Positions 1-6,059 of a stretch of DNA of 8,033 nucleotides are shown piece after piece. The stretch is from JBDSGC01 sp046594105 (GTDB lineage: Bacteria > Acidobacteriota > Thermoanaerobaculia > Gp7-AA8). Made by a program: the position numbers and the translations under genes. Below the pieces are notes generated by a model. It worked only from the letters and a program-made list of their open reading frames with translations. It was not told the origin of the DNA and ran no database searches. The stretch covers positions 1 through 8,033 of the forward strand of contig JBKJQB010000337.1 of assembly GCA_046594105.1 (NCBI GenBank). The letters are read 5' to 3'. How positions within the stretch are numbered: the stretch's first letter is position 1; each line of letters starts with the position of its first letter.

Positions 1-132
1 GGCGATGGCCTGCTGTCCGTCTTCGACCGCGTCGCACTCCAGGCCCTGCTTCCGCACCAGGGCGCGCAGCAGCCAGTGGACCGCGGCATCGTCTTCCACC
101 ACCAGAACCCGGGACCCTCGAGACTGTTCCAC
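1..132 (-). CDS. Stand-alone response-regulator receiver (CheY-like), second copy, partial at window edge
   Basis: Only the first 44 codons are present; the gene runs off the left edge. The visible part is beta1-alpha1-beta2 of a receiver (REC) domain, with the acidic pocket E13-D14-D15 that binds Mg2+ in this family; the phosphorylated aspartate would lie outside the window. The DNA is nearly identical to the 5' end of the complete receiver gene at 401-772. The only coding differences are L18V, R19H and a silent change at A24. The GTG start (complement of 130-132) was chosen because no other ATG, GTG or TTG is in frame within the preceding 48 bases and because the duplicated block extends only 20 bases upstream of it. 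No strong Shine-Dalgarno is seen; GAGAG lies some 9 bases upstream. Whether an output domain follows cannot be seen, although the other copy has none. Confidence 0.8.
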   Translation of the reverse strand, partial: MEQSRGSRVLVVEDDAAVHWLLRALVRKQGLECDAVEDGQQAIA

Positions 133-152
133 GGCACCACTCTCATCCCCGC
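1..152. repeat. Direct repeat, copy A: duplicated receiver 5' end
   Basis: Bases 1-152 match 641-792 at 148 of 152 positions with no gaps. The mismatches are at 61, 77, 81 and 144 (paired with 701, 717, 721 and 784). Similarity stops abruptly at 153/793. On the left the window ends inside the repeat, so its full length is unknown. The block covers the first 44 codons of both receiver genes plus 20 bases upstream of the start. Confidence 0.95.
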
Positions 153-400
153 TTCGCGGACCTTCTCCCCGCTGCGGCGTGGTGAAGGAACTCGGGTGGG
201 GAGGGCTTCCCGCTTCGTCCATCAATCAATGCGTTTCCGCGCAGTGCCCCAGCTTCTAATGACGCGCGTGTGTGTCATCTGCAATCAAAAGCGGCCAAGT
301 GAACGTGACTGAAGCGAAAATCGTGGCGGACGCTGTGCGAACCAACGCCGCCGGCTGTGCCGGCCGGACGCTGTGCGAACAACGCCGCCGGCCGTGCCGG
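133..400. other. Intergenic spacer between the two receiver genes
   Basis: These 268 bases have no convincing coding region. The part nearest the complete receiver (328-402) is a tandem hairpin repeat, listed separately. The part nearest the partial receiver (133-152) belongs to the 152-bp duplicated block. The middle (about 153-327) is less GC-rich in places, for example around 250-300, and should carry any separate promoter for the partial copy. I could not find a minus-strand -35/-10 pair with good spacing there. Confidence 0.6.
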
Positions 401-402
401 CT
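328..402. repeat. Two-unit tandem repeat with GCCGGC hairpins
   Basis: Unit 1 is 328-365 (38 bp) and unit 2 is 366-402 (37 bp). They are identical except for one missing C and two substitutions. Each unit begins GGACGCTGTGCGAAC and ends with a hairpin: GCCGGC, a 3-base loop, GCCGGC (350-364 with loop TGT, 387-401 with loop CGT). The second hairpin abuts the TAG stop of the complete receiver gene (401-403, minus strand), so the pair forms the first bases of its 3' untranslated region. No T-run follows on the minus strand, so this is not a standard intrinsic terminator. It may be a REP-like or mRNA-stabilising element; that is inference. Confidence 0.8.
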
Positions 403-772
403 AGATCCCGCAAAGCAGCCGGATCTCGGCGGCGAGATCTTCCATCTCGAAGGGTTTGTGGACGATCCGCTTCACTCGTCGCGCGCTCAGTTCCTGATGC
501 CCCGCCTCGTCGACGCTGGTCACCACGATGACCGGGGTGGGAAGATGCAACTGGTCCATCCTGCGCAACACCAGGAACCCGTTCATTTTTGGCATCAGCA
601 GATCGAGCAGCACCAAGGTGTACGTGGTCTTCTCCAGCGCGGCGATGGCCTGCTGTCCGTCTTCGACCGCGTCGCACTCCAGGCCCTGCTTCCGCACCAG
701 AGCGCGCAGCAGCCAGCGGAGCGCGGCATCGTCTTCCACCACCAGAACCCGGGACCCTCGAGACTGTTCCAC
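401..772 (-). CDS. Stand-alone response-regulator receiver protein (CheY-like, no output domain)
   Basis: A 123-residue protein that is one complete receiver domain and nothing else. Family hallmarks are all present: acidic pocket E13-D14-D15, phospho-acceptor D57 (in VLLDLLMPKMNG), switch threonine T85 (VIVVTS) and K106 in HKPFE. It should be phosphorylated by a histidine kinase and act by protein contact in the cytoplasm, as CheY, Spo0F or DivK do; the partner kinase is not in this window. The GTG start (complement of 770-772) lies 70 bases after the oxidoreductase stop. It is favoured because the duplicated block shared with the partial receiver covers it and because the protein then begins 8 residues before beta1, as usual. 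The open frame reaches back to 934, but that part overlaps the oxidoreductase and reads as low-complexity shadow. Ribosome-binding site is weak. Probably co-transcribed with the oxidoreductase. Confidence 0.88.
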   Translation of the reverse strand: MEQSRGSRVLVVEDDAALRWLLRALVRKQGLECDAVEDGQQAIAALEKTTYTLVLLDLLMPKMNGFLVLRRMDQLHLPTPVIVVTSVDEAGHQELSARRVKRIVHKPFEMEDLAAEIRLLCGI

Positions 773-792
773 GGCACCACTCTGATCCCCGC
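641..792. repeat. Direct repeat, copy B: duplicated receiver 5' end
   Basis: Partner of the block at 1-152, in the same orientation and offset by 640 bases. Identity is 148/152. It covers codons 1-44 of the complete receiver gene and the last 20 bases of its leader. The level of identity, including silent sites, points to a recent tandem duplication or gene conversion rather than old paralogy. Confidence 0.95.
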
Positions 793-842
793 GGCGTCGG
801 CGCTGTGTGCTGCACGGCGTAAAAACTTTGCAAATCCGCCCG

Positions 843-1979
843 CTACAGCAGTTCCGAGGATTGGATCGCCGCTCCCTCAGCGAACCGGCCGGGCCGGAGA
901 GCGCCGACGTCGACGGAGTGCGCGGAACCGTCAAGAATGAGGTCGGCCACCGCCTCGCCCAAAGCAGGCGAATGCATCACCCCATGCCCGGAAGAGCCAT
1001 TGATCAGGTAGAGATTGGAATGCCCGGGCGCCATCCCCACCAGCGCATGGCGATCGGGAGACATCTCATACAGCCCGGCCCAGCAATGGGCGCGGTCCAG
1101 CGAAACGCCCTGCAGACTGGGCACCCGTTCAGCGACCAACCGGCAGATCGCGGCCAGCCATGCCTCGTCGACGTCCGTGCTGAATCCCGTTTGCTCCGGG
1201 TCGGGCCAGAGCAGCAGCACGCGGCCATCCCGAACGCGGAGGTGGAAGCCATCGTCGAGCCAGATGGTCATCGGCATCGACTCCGGTAAGACGCCGGTCA
1301 CCACCGTGCCGGCCACCTGCCGGCGCAGAGGGGTGACCGGGATCTCCACGCCGAACGTGGCCGCCCATGCGCCCGCCGCGTTGACAAAGAGGTCGCCGCC
1401 GATTGTGCCCGTCGACGTTCTGAGGGCCGTGATTCGATCGCCTTGCTGCTCGATCCCCTGCACCTGGACGCCGCGCTCGATGCGCGCGCCCGCTCGCATG
1501 GCCGCCTCGGCGTAGCCGGAGAGGATCTGCATGGGACGAATGAAGCCGTCGGTTGGACAGAATGCTCCGCCCAGAATCGCGTCGTCGTCGATTGCCGGAT
1601 TGAGCTGACGAGCCGCCGGGGCGCTCACCAGCTCGGCTTCCGTAAGCCCGCAGCGATACTGCAGCTCGTTCGCCTCTCGCAACTGCCGGAGCGCTTCCTC
1701 GCTCCTGGCGAGAAAGAGATAGCCGCTCGGCTGATATCCGGGATCGATTCCGGTCTCATCGCGAAAGGTGCGCAGTTTCTCCCGCGATCGCAGCGACAGA
1801 CGAATGTTGATCTCGGTGGAGAATTGGCTCCGGAAGCCGCCGGTTGCCCTTCCGGTGCTCCCGGCTCCCAGGGAACTCTCCCGCTCGAGGATGACGATAT
1901 CCCTGCATCCACGAGCTGCCAGATGCCAGGCCACGCTGGCTCCCATCACTCCGGCACCGACGATCACCACTTCCGGCAT
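843..1979 (-). CDS. FAD-dependent oxidoreductase of the DAO / sarcosine-oxidase-like family
   Basis: 378 residues, the usual length for this family (DAO fold, DadA/SoxB/ThiO relatives). The protein opens with a Rossmann dinucleotide-binding motif, VGAGVMG at residues 7-13, followed by the acidic E32 that binds the FAD ribose. STGRATGGFRSQF (41-53) matches the conserved stretch after it in the sarcosine oxidase beta-like group. The C-terminal signature WAGLYEMSPDRHALVG (300-315) and the INGSSGHGVMHSPALGE segment (326-342) close the FAD site. Such enzymes oxidise secondary amines or amino acids with FAD; the substrate here cannot be read from sequence. No signal peptide, so cytoplasmic. ATG at 1979 was chosen because it begins right at the first beta strand and has GAGGTG just upstream, although closely spaced; an in-frame ATG at 1988 is possible. 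The open frame continues far upstream but is antisense to the GGDEF-EAL gene and is not real. Confidence 0.88.
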   Translation of the reverse strand: MPEVVIVGAGVMGASVAWHLAARGCRDIVILERESSLGAGSTGRATGGFRSQFSTEINIRLSLRSREKLRTFRDETGIDPGYQPSGYLFLARSEEALRQLREANELQYRCGLTEAELVSAPAARQLNPAIDDDAILGGAFCPTDGFIRPMQILSGYAEAAMRAGARIERGVQVQGIEQQGDRITALRTSTGTIGGDLFVNAAGAWAATFGVEIPVTPLRRQVAGTVVTGVLPESMPMTIWLDDGFHLRVRDGRVLLLWPDPEQTGFSTDVDEAWLAAICRLVAERVPSLQGVSLDRAHCWAGLYEMSPDRHALVGMAPGHSNLYLINGSSGHGVMHSPALGEAVADLILDGSAHSVDVGALRPGRFAEGAAIQSSELL

Positions 1980-2006
1980 GCACCTCATTATGGTGGTGCC
2001 GTGGAA

Positions 2007-2019
2007 CCCTGGCCCAGGG
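2007..2019. promoter_or_regulatory. 13-bp palindrome in the divergent spacer, possible operator
   Basis: CCCTGG-C-CCAGGG is a perfect inverted repeat around one central base. It lies in the spacer between the divergent oxidoreductase and GGDEF-EAL genes, about 28 bases upstream of the former's start and about 20 bases upstream of the proposed -35 of the latter. Position and symmetry fit a regulator site, but a short GC-rich palindrome can arise by chance. Confidence 0.3.
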
Positions 2020-2039
2020 GGCAGCATGTCCCGGCCCAT

Positions 2040-2068
2040 TCGACAAACGGCCGCCAGCCGCTCACAAT
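2040..2068 (+). promoter_or_regulatory. Possible sigma70-type promoter for the GGDEF-EAL gene
   Basis: TCGACA at 2040-2045 matches the TTGACA -35 box at 5 of 6 bases. CACAAT at 2063-2068 matches the TATAAT -10 box at 4 of 6. The spacing is exactly 17. A transcript starting near 2075 would carry the purine-rich GAGAAGAGAG (2081-2090) as ribosome-binding region before the TTG at 2100. Consistent in position, but read by eye. Confidence 0.4.
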
Positions 2069-2099
2069 ATCTTTCCCCGAGAGAAGAGAGAACCAGTCC

Positions 2100-4394
2100 T
2101 TGATCATCGTCCCCCATTCCTCCTACGCCTGGTCGGCGTACGCGTTGCCCATGGCACTGACAACTCTGTTGATGCTGGGCCTCGGCGTCCGCGTTGTGAT
2201 GGAGAAGCGATCGCGGGTGTCCAGGGCGGAGAAAGAGATCCGCCAGGCGGTCACCCTTCTGCAGTCCACGCTGGAGTCGACTGCCGACGGCATCCTGGTG
2301 ACCGGCGACGACGGACGGATCCTCTCTCACAACGAGCGCTTCGTGGACATGTGGCAGATGCGGCCAGACTTCATCGCCGGCGCGAATGCGCAAGCGGCAG
2401 TCGATTTCATGCTCGAGCGATTGTGCGAGCCGGAGCAATTCGTCCAGACGTTGGAGAGCCTTTCCCGGCAGGTGGAGGCGGAAAGCTTCGACCTGCTGGA
2501 GCTCCGGGACGGCCGCCGATTCGAGCGCTACTCGACGGGCAGGACGATTCCCGACGTGGCCAACGTCCGGGTGTGGAGCTTCCGCGACGTGACCTCGCGC
2601 TTCGCATCCGAGGCAGCGTTGCGGGAGTCTGAGCATCGCTATCGGCTGCTGTTCGAACAGAATGCCGCCGGCGTCTGCCTGACCGATCTGCAGGGGCGGA
2701 TTCTCGACTGCAACTCCACGTTCGCGTCGATGCTGCGGTCGAACCGCGCCGCCATGATCGGAACGGACCTGACCCATCTTCACGCCCGTCCGGTCGAGCG
2801 CGAAGAGCTGACCGACATGTTGCGCGATGCGCGGACACTGAAAGGTGTAGAAACCGAATTCCGGCGAATGGACGGCAGTACGCTGTGGGTCCTGCAGAAC
2901 CTCACGCTGGCCGATGACCGCATCCACAGCACGGTGATCGACATCGACGACCGGAAACGGGCCGAGTACCAGATTGAGTTTCATGCCTACCACGACGTGC
3001 TCACCCAGTTGCCGAACCGGAGGCTGTTCACCGATCGGTTGATGCAGAACCTGACCCGGGCGCGCCGTTTCGGGAGGTCCGTCGCGGTCATGTTCGTGGA
3101 CCTCGATCACTTCAAAGGGATCAACGACACCATGGGGCATGCCTCGGGCGATGAGCTGCTGCTGGCCATGGCGGACCGGCTCAGGAGCTGCGTCCGCGAA
3201 TACGACACCGTGGCGCGGGTCGGCGGAGACGAGTTCACCATCGCCCTCTCGGAGCTCCGTCAACCGGAAGATGCTCTGACGGTCGCACAGAAGATCATCG
3301 ACACGGTGCAGGCTCCGCTGCTCATCGGCGGAGTGTCTGTAGAGATCTCCGCGAGCATCGGGATCGCGCTGTTCCCCATCGATGGAAACGATCCAGAGAC
3401 GCTGCTCCGCAATGCCGACAGCGCGATGTACCGCGCCAAAGACGCAGGCCGGGCGACCTACCAGCTCTGTACCGAGGACATGAAGCGGCGGGCGGGGGAG
3501 CGCATGTCACGGGAGTCGAGGCTCAAGCGCGCCATTGCCGAAAACGAGCTGGTCCTCCACTACCAGCCGCAGATCGACCTGGCCACCGGAGCCATCATCG
3601 GGGTCGAGACGCTGGTGCGATGGAACGATCCCGAGCGCGGCCTGATCCAGCCTTCCGAGTTCATCCCCCTGGCCGAAGAAAGCCGGCTGATCATTCCCCT
3701 GGGCGAATGGGTTCTGCGGAGCGCGTGCGCACAGATGGCTGCCTGGCGTCTGCGCGGGCTGGCCCTTCCTCACGTGGCGGTAAATTTGTCGGCGAGACAG
3801 TTCCGGCAAAAGGATCTGGCGAACCGGGTGCGCGACATTCTCAATGAGAGCGGGCTCGATCCCAGCGCCCTCGAGCTCGAGATCACCGAGACGGCGGCCA
3901 TGAAAAACGCGGAAGCCTCTGTTGAGGTCATGCGCGCTCTCCGCAGCATCGGCGTCCACATCGCCATCGATGATTTCGGGACCGGCTACTCCTCGCTCCA
4001 CTATCTCAAGCAGTTCCCGATCAGCTGCGTGAAGGTCGACGGAGTCTTCGTTCGCGATCTCAACACCAGCGAAGGAGACGCGGACATTGTGTCTGCAGTC
4101 ATCGCCATCGCCCGCAGCCTCAAACTCCGGGTGATCGCCGAAGGGGTGGAGACCATCGAGCAGCTCAACTACCTTCGCCGGCACCAGTGCGACGCGGCGC
4201 AGGGTTACTACTTCAGCCATCCGGTTCCCGCCGAGACGATGGCTGCGCTGCTGGCGCAGCCGAGTGGCATGCATCCGGCCACTGCTTCGCGACTTCACAT
4301 TCGGGACTCGGGCGCTCTGTCCGAAGCTCCTTCCACCACCGGGCAGGAGAGGAGCGAGCAAGACGCTCCGGCGAAGCCGCGGCTCGTGAAGTGA
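2100..4394 (+). CDS. Membrane-anchored PAS-PAS-GGDEF-EAL cyclic di-GMP signalling protein
   Basis: 764 residues from the TTG start. Order: one hydrophobic segment (about 13-33), a charged coiled linker, PAS 1 (about 50-165), PAS 2 (about 176-288), GGDEF (about 295-455), EAL (about 470-720) and a polar tail. The GGDEF half has the intact GGDEF loop (375-379) and an RxxD inhibitory site (R366, D369) five residues before it, so a feedback-controlled diguanylate cyclase is expected. The EAL half keeps the metal and catalytic residues: E503 (motif reads ETL, not EAL), N562, E594, E597, D624-D625, K645, E681 and Q701. Phosphodiesterase activity is therefore also plausible. The start is uncertain: TTG 2100 has a purine-rich GAGAAGAGAG nine bases upstream and a possible promoter; GTG 2001 is in frame but only 21 bases from the divergent gene; ATG 2163 would clip the membrane segment. 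PAS ligands are unknown. Confidence 0.93.
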   Translation: MIIVPHSSYAWSAYALPMALTTLLMLGLGVRVVMEKRSRVSRAEKEIRQAVTLLQSTLESTADGILVTGDDGRILSHNERFVDMWQMRPDFIAGANAQAAVDFMLERLCEPEQFVQTLESLSRQVEAESFDLLELRDGRRFERYSTGRTIPDVANVRVWSFRDVTSRFASEAALRESEHRYRLLFEQNAAGVCLTDLQGRILDCNSTFASMLRSNRAAMIGTDLTHLHARPVEREELTDMLRDARTLKGVETEFRRMDGSTLWVLQNLTLADDRIHSTVIDIDDRKRAEYQIEFHAYHDVLTQLPNRRLFTDRLMQNLTRARRFGRSVAVMFVDLDHFKGINDTMGHASGDELLLAMADRLRSCVREYDTVARVGGDEFTIALSELRQPEDALTVAQKIIDTVQAPLLIGGVSVEISASIGIALFPIDGNDPETLLRNADSAMYRAKDAGRATYQLCTEDMKRRAGERMSRESRLKRAIAENELVLHYQPQIDLATGAIIGVETLVRWNDPERGLIQPSEFIPLAEESRLIIPLGEWVLRSACAQMAAWRLRGLALPHVAVNLSARQFRQKDLANRVRDILNESGLDPSALELEITETAAMKNAEASVEVMRALRSIGVHIAIDDFGTGYSSLHYLKQFPISCVKVDGVFVRDLNTSEGDADIVSAVIAIARSLKLRVIAEGVETIEQLNYLRRHQCDAAQGYYFSHPVPAETMAALLAQPSGMHPATASRLHIRDSGALSEAPSTTGQERSEQDAPAKPRLVK

Positions 4395-4453
4395 AGGGGG
4401 AAGAACCTCCAGCTTTGCCGGCGGCGAATCGTGGTGCTCACTCTCTGGCAGAA

Positions 4454-4473
4454 AGGCGATCGCTTCCTCGCCT
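4454..4473 (-). terminator. Weak terminator-like hairpin between convergent genes
   Basis: AGGCGA (4454-4459) pairs with TCGCCT (4468-4473) around an 8-base loop. On the minus strand it begins 21 bases after the purF stop and is followed by only three T residues (TTTCTG). The roughly 100-base convergent spacer (4395-4494) is where both the purF and GGDEF-EAL transcripts should end. Stem and T-run are short, so this is a modest call. Confidence 0.3.
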
Positions 4474-4494
4474 CCAGGTCCCGCAAAACCAAAG

Positions 4495-5985
4495 TCAGAT
4501 CGCCGCTGCGGCCGCTTCCACTTCGTTGCGAACGATGGGATAGCGGCCGCTGAAACAGGCGGTGCAATAGAGGTTCCGCGGCTCGTCCCCGTTGCGGACT
4601 GCTTCGAGCATGCGCTCCTCCGACAGGTAGCCGAGGGAGTCTGCCTCGATGAAAATGCGGATGTCTTCCACGGACTGGGAGCTGGCAATCAGCTCGCGAC
4701 GCTGCGGCGTGTCGATCCCGTAGTAACAGGGACCGGTGGTGGGCGGAGAGGAGATCCTCACATGCACTTCCCGCGCGCCGAAGTCTTTCAGCATCCTCAC
4801 GATCTTCTTCGACGTCGTTCCCCGGACGATGGAGTCGTCGACCAGGACGATGCGCTTCCCCTGCACGATCTCGCGCACCGGATTCAGCTTCACCTTCACG
4901 CCGAAGTTGCGGATGGACTGGCGTGGCTCGATGAAGGTGCGTCCGACATAGTGATTGCGCACCAGCCCGAACTCGAACGGAAGCCCCGACTGCTGCGCAT
5001 ATCCGAGCGCGGCAAAAACGCCGGAGTCGGGTACCGGCATCACCACGTCCGCGTCCACCGGATGCTCCATGGCCAGCTGGGCCCCGAAGCGCTTCCGGGC
5101 CTGGGCCACGTTGTTGCCGAAGATCACCGAGTCCGGCCGTGCGAAGTACACATGCTCGAAGATGCAGCGGGCCTCCCGCTCGGAGGGAAACTGGTGGACC
5201 ACGCGCAGACTGGCTGAGCGGTCGCCGCATTCGAGCACCACCACCTCGCCGGCCCGGACCTCCCGGACCGTTTCCGCTCCGATCAGATCGAAGGCGCAGG
5301 TCTCCGACGAGACCATCCACGACTCTTCCAGCTTTCCGACGACCAGCGGACGGAACCCGTAGGGATCGCGCGCTGCATAGATTCGCCCGGGAGCCATCAA
5401 GGCGATCGAATATGCCCCCTCCACCTGGGAAAGTGCGTCGACCAATGCCCGCTCCAGATCCTTTTCCTTCGACCGGGCGATCAGATGCACGATCACCTCG
5501 GTGTCGGACATGGTGTTGAAGATGGCTCCATCCGCTTCCAGCCGGCGCCGCAGATCGGCTCCATTGACCAGGTTCCCGTTGTGCGCCAGGGCCACCGGCC
5601 CCTTGTTGGTCGATGCCACCAGCGGCTGGGCGTTGCACAACATCGATCCGCCTGCCGTGGAGTAGCGCACGTGTCCGATGGCCAGGTCTCCCGGAAGCCG
5701 CGACAGCCGCTCGTGCGTGAAGATGTCGGCGACGTGGCCCATCTCCTTCTCGCAGTGAATCTGTGGCGAACCGGGAGCAATGATCTGCTCGCCCGCACCG
5801 CTCGATCCGATGGAGGCACCGATGTTGGCCTCCGATCGGCGTCCGTCGCGGGATACTGAAGCGATCCCAGCGCTCTCCTGCCCCCGATGCTGCAGCGCAT
5901 AGAGCCCGAGGTACACCAGGTTCGCCGCGTCCTTGTGATTGAGGACACCGAAGACTCCGCACTCGTCTTTGAATTTGTCGAACAT
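4495..5985 (-). CDS. purF: Amidophosphoribosyltransferase (glutamine PRPP amidotransferase)
   Basis: 496 residues. It catalyses the first committed step of de novo purine synthesis, PRPP plus glutamine to 5-phosphoribosylamine, in the cytoplasm. The N-terminal glutaminase (Ntn) domain shows catalytic C9 in DECGVFG after an 8-residue propeptide to be cleaved, plus QHRGQESAG (32-40), GHVRYST (104-110), HNGNLVN (135-141) and SDTE (160-163). The phosphoribosyltransferase domain has the PRPP loop RIVLVDDSIVRGTT (378-391). Four cysteines at the positions of the Bacillus subtilis 4Fe-4S ligands (C274, C420, C474, C477, the last two in CTACFSGRYP) mark the Fe-S, propeptide-bearing class. ATG 5985 puts the cysteine at a normal distance; no clear Shine-Dalgarno precedes it. 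The stretch at about 50-80 looks longer than in Bacillus. It follows purL by 74 bases on the same strand, so co-transcription is likely. Confidence 0.97.
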   Translation of the reverse strand: MFDKFKDECGVFGVLNHKDAANLVYLGLYALQHRGQESAGIASVSRDGRRSEANIGASIGSSGAGEQIIAPGSPQIHCEKEMGHVADIFTHERLSRLPGDLAIGHVRYSTAGGSMLCNAQPLVASTNKGPVALAHNGNLVNGADLRRRLEADGAIFNTMSDTEVIVHLIARSKEKDLERALVDALSQVEGAYSIALMAPGRIYAARDPYGFRPLVVGKLEESWMVSSETCAFDLIGAETVREVRAGEVVVLECGDRSASLRVVHQFPSEREARCIFEHVYFARPDSVIFGNNVAQARKRFGAQLAMEHPVDADVVMPVPDSGVFAALGYAQQSGLPFEFGLVRNHYVGRTFIEPRQSIRNFGVKVKLNPVREIVQGKRIVLVDDSIVRGTTSKKIVRMLKDFGAREVHVRISSPPTTGPCYYGIDTPQRRELIASSQSVEDIRIFIEADSLGYLSEERMLEAVRNGDEPRNLYCTACFSGRYPIVRNEVEAAAAAI

Positions 5986-6022
5986 GGCAGGCGGACGATT
6001 ATCTCAGGGAATGACACTCGTA

Positions 6023-6044
6023 GCGCCGGCATCCCTGTCGGCGC
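6023..6044 (-). other. Hairpin in the purL-purF gap
   Basis: GCGCCG (6023-6028) and CGGCGC (6039-6044) form a 6-bp GC stem with a 10-base loop in the 74-base gap between the purL stop and the purF start. No T-run follows on the minus strand, so it is not a standard terminator. It could modulate processing or translation of purF, or mean nothing. Confidence 0.3.
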
Positions 6045-6059
6045 CCCGAAAGATTCTTG

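Noticed and set aside
200..300. Promoter for the partial receiver copy in the AT-richer part of the spacer
   Set aside because: TTGATT on the minus strand has no -10-like hexamer at proper spacing (the best, CATTAG, is 21 bases away).
272..940. 222-codon plus-strand frame across the receiver gene
   Set aside because: Antisense to the complete receiver gene; the receiver has all conserved REC residues in the minus frame.
1979..1992. CATAAT as a firm promoter for a leaderless oxidoreductase message
   Set aside because: The -10-like box fits, but no acceptable -35 sequence lies 16-18 bases upstream, so it is mentioned in a finding and not listed as a feature.
1443..2099. Plus-strand extension of the GGDEF-EAL frame to 1443
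   Set aside because: It overlaps the oxidoreductase antisense and shows no domain. A start there would put over 500 bases of one real gene inside another.
1980..3263. Upstream extension of the oxidoreductase frame on the minus strand, open for more than 400 codons
   Set aside because: It runs antisense to the PAS and GGDEF coding region. Its His/Val/Gln/Arg-rich composition is typical of a shadow of a GC-rich gene, while the oxidoreductase has a normal family start at 1979.
3507..4688. 393-codon minus-strand frame
   Set aside because: Antisense of the EAL domain and the end of purF; no family resemblance apart from the well-known antisense pattern of EAL genes.
4295..5962. 555-codon minus-strand frame
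   Set aside because: Out-of-frame shadow of purF on the same strand, Arg/Gly/Ser-rich; purF has all its motifs in the other frame.
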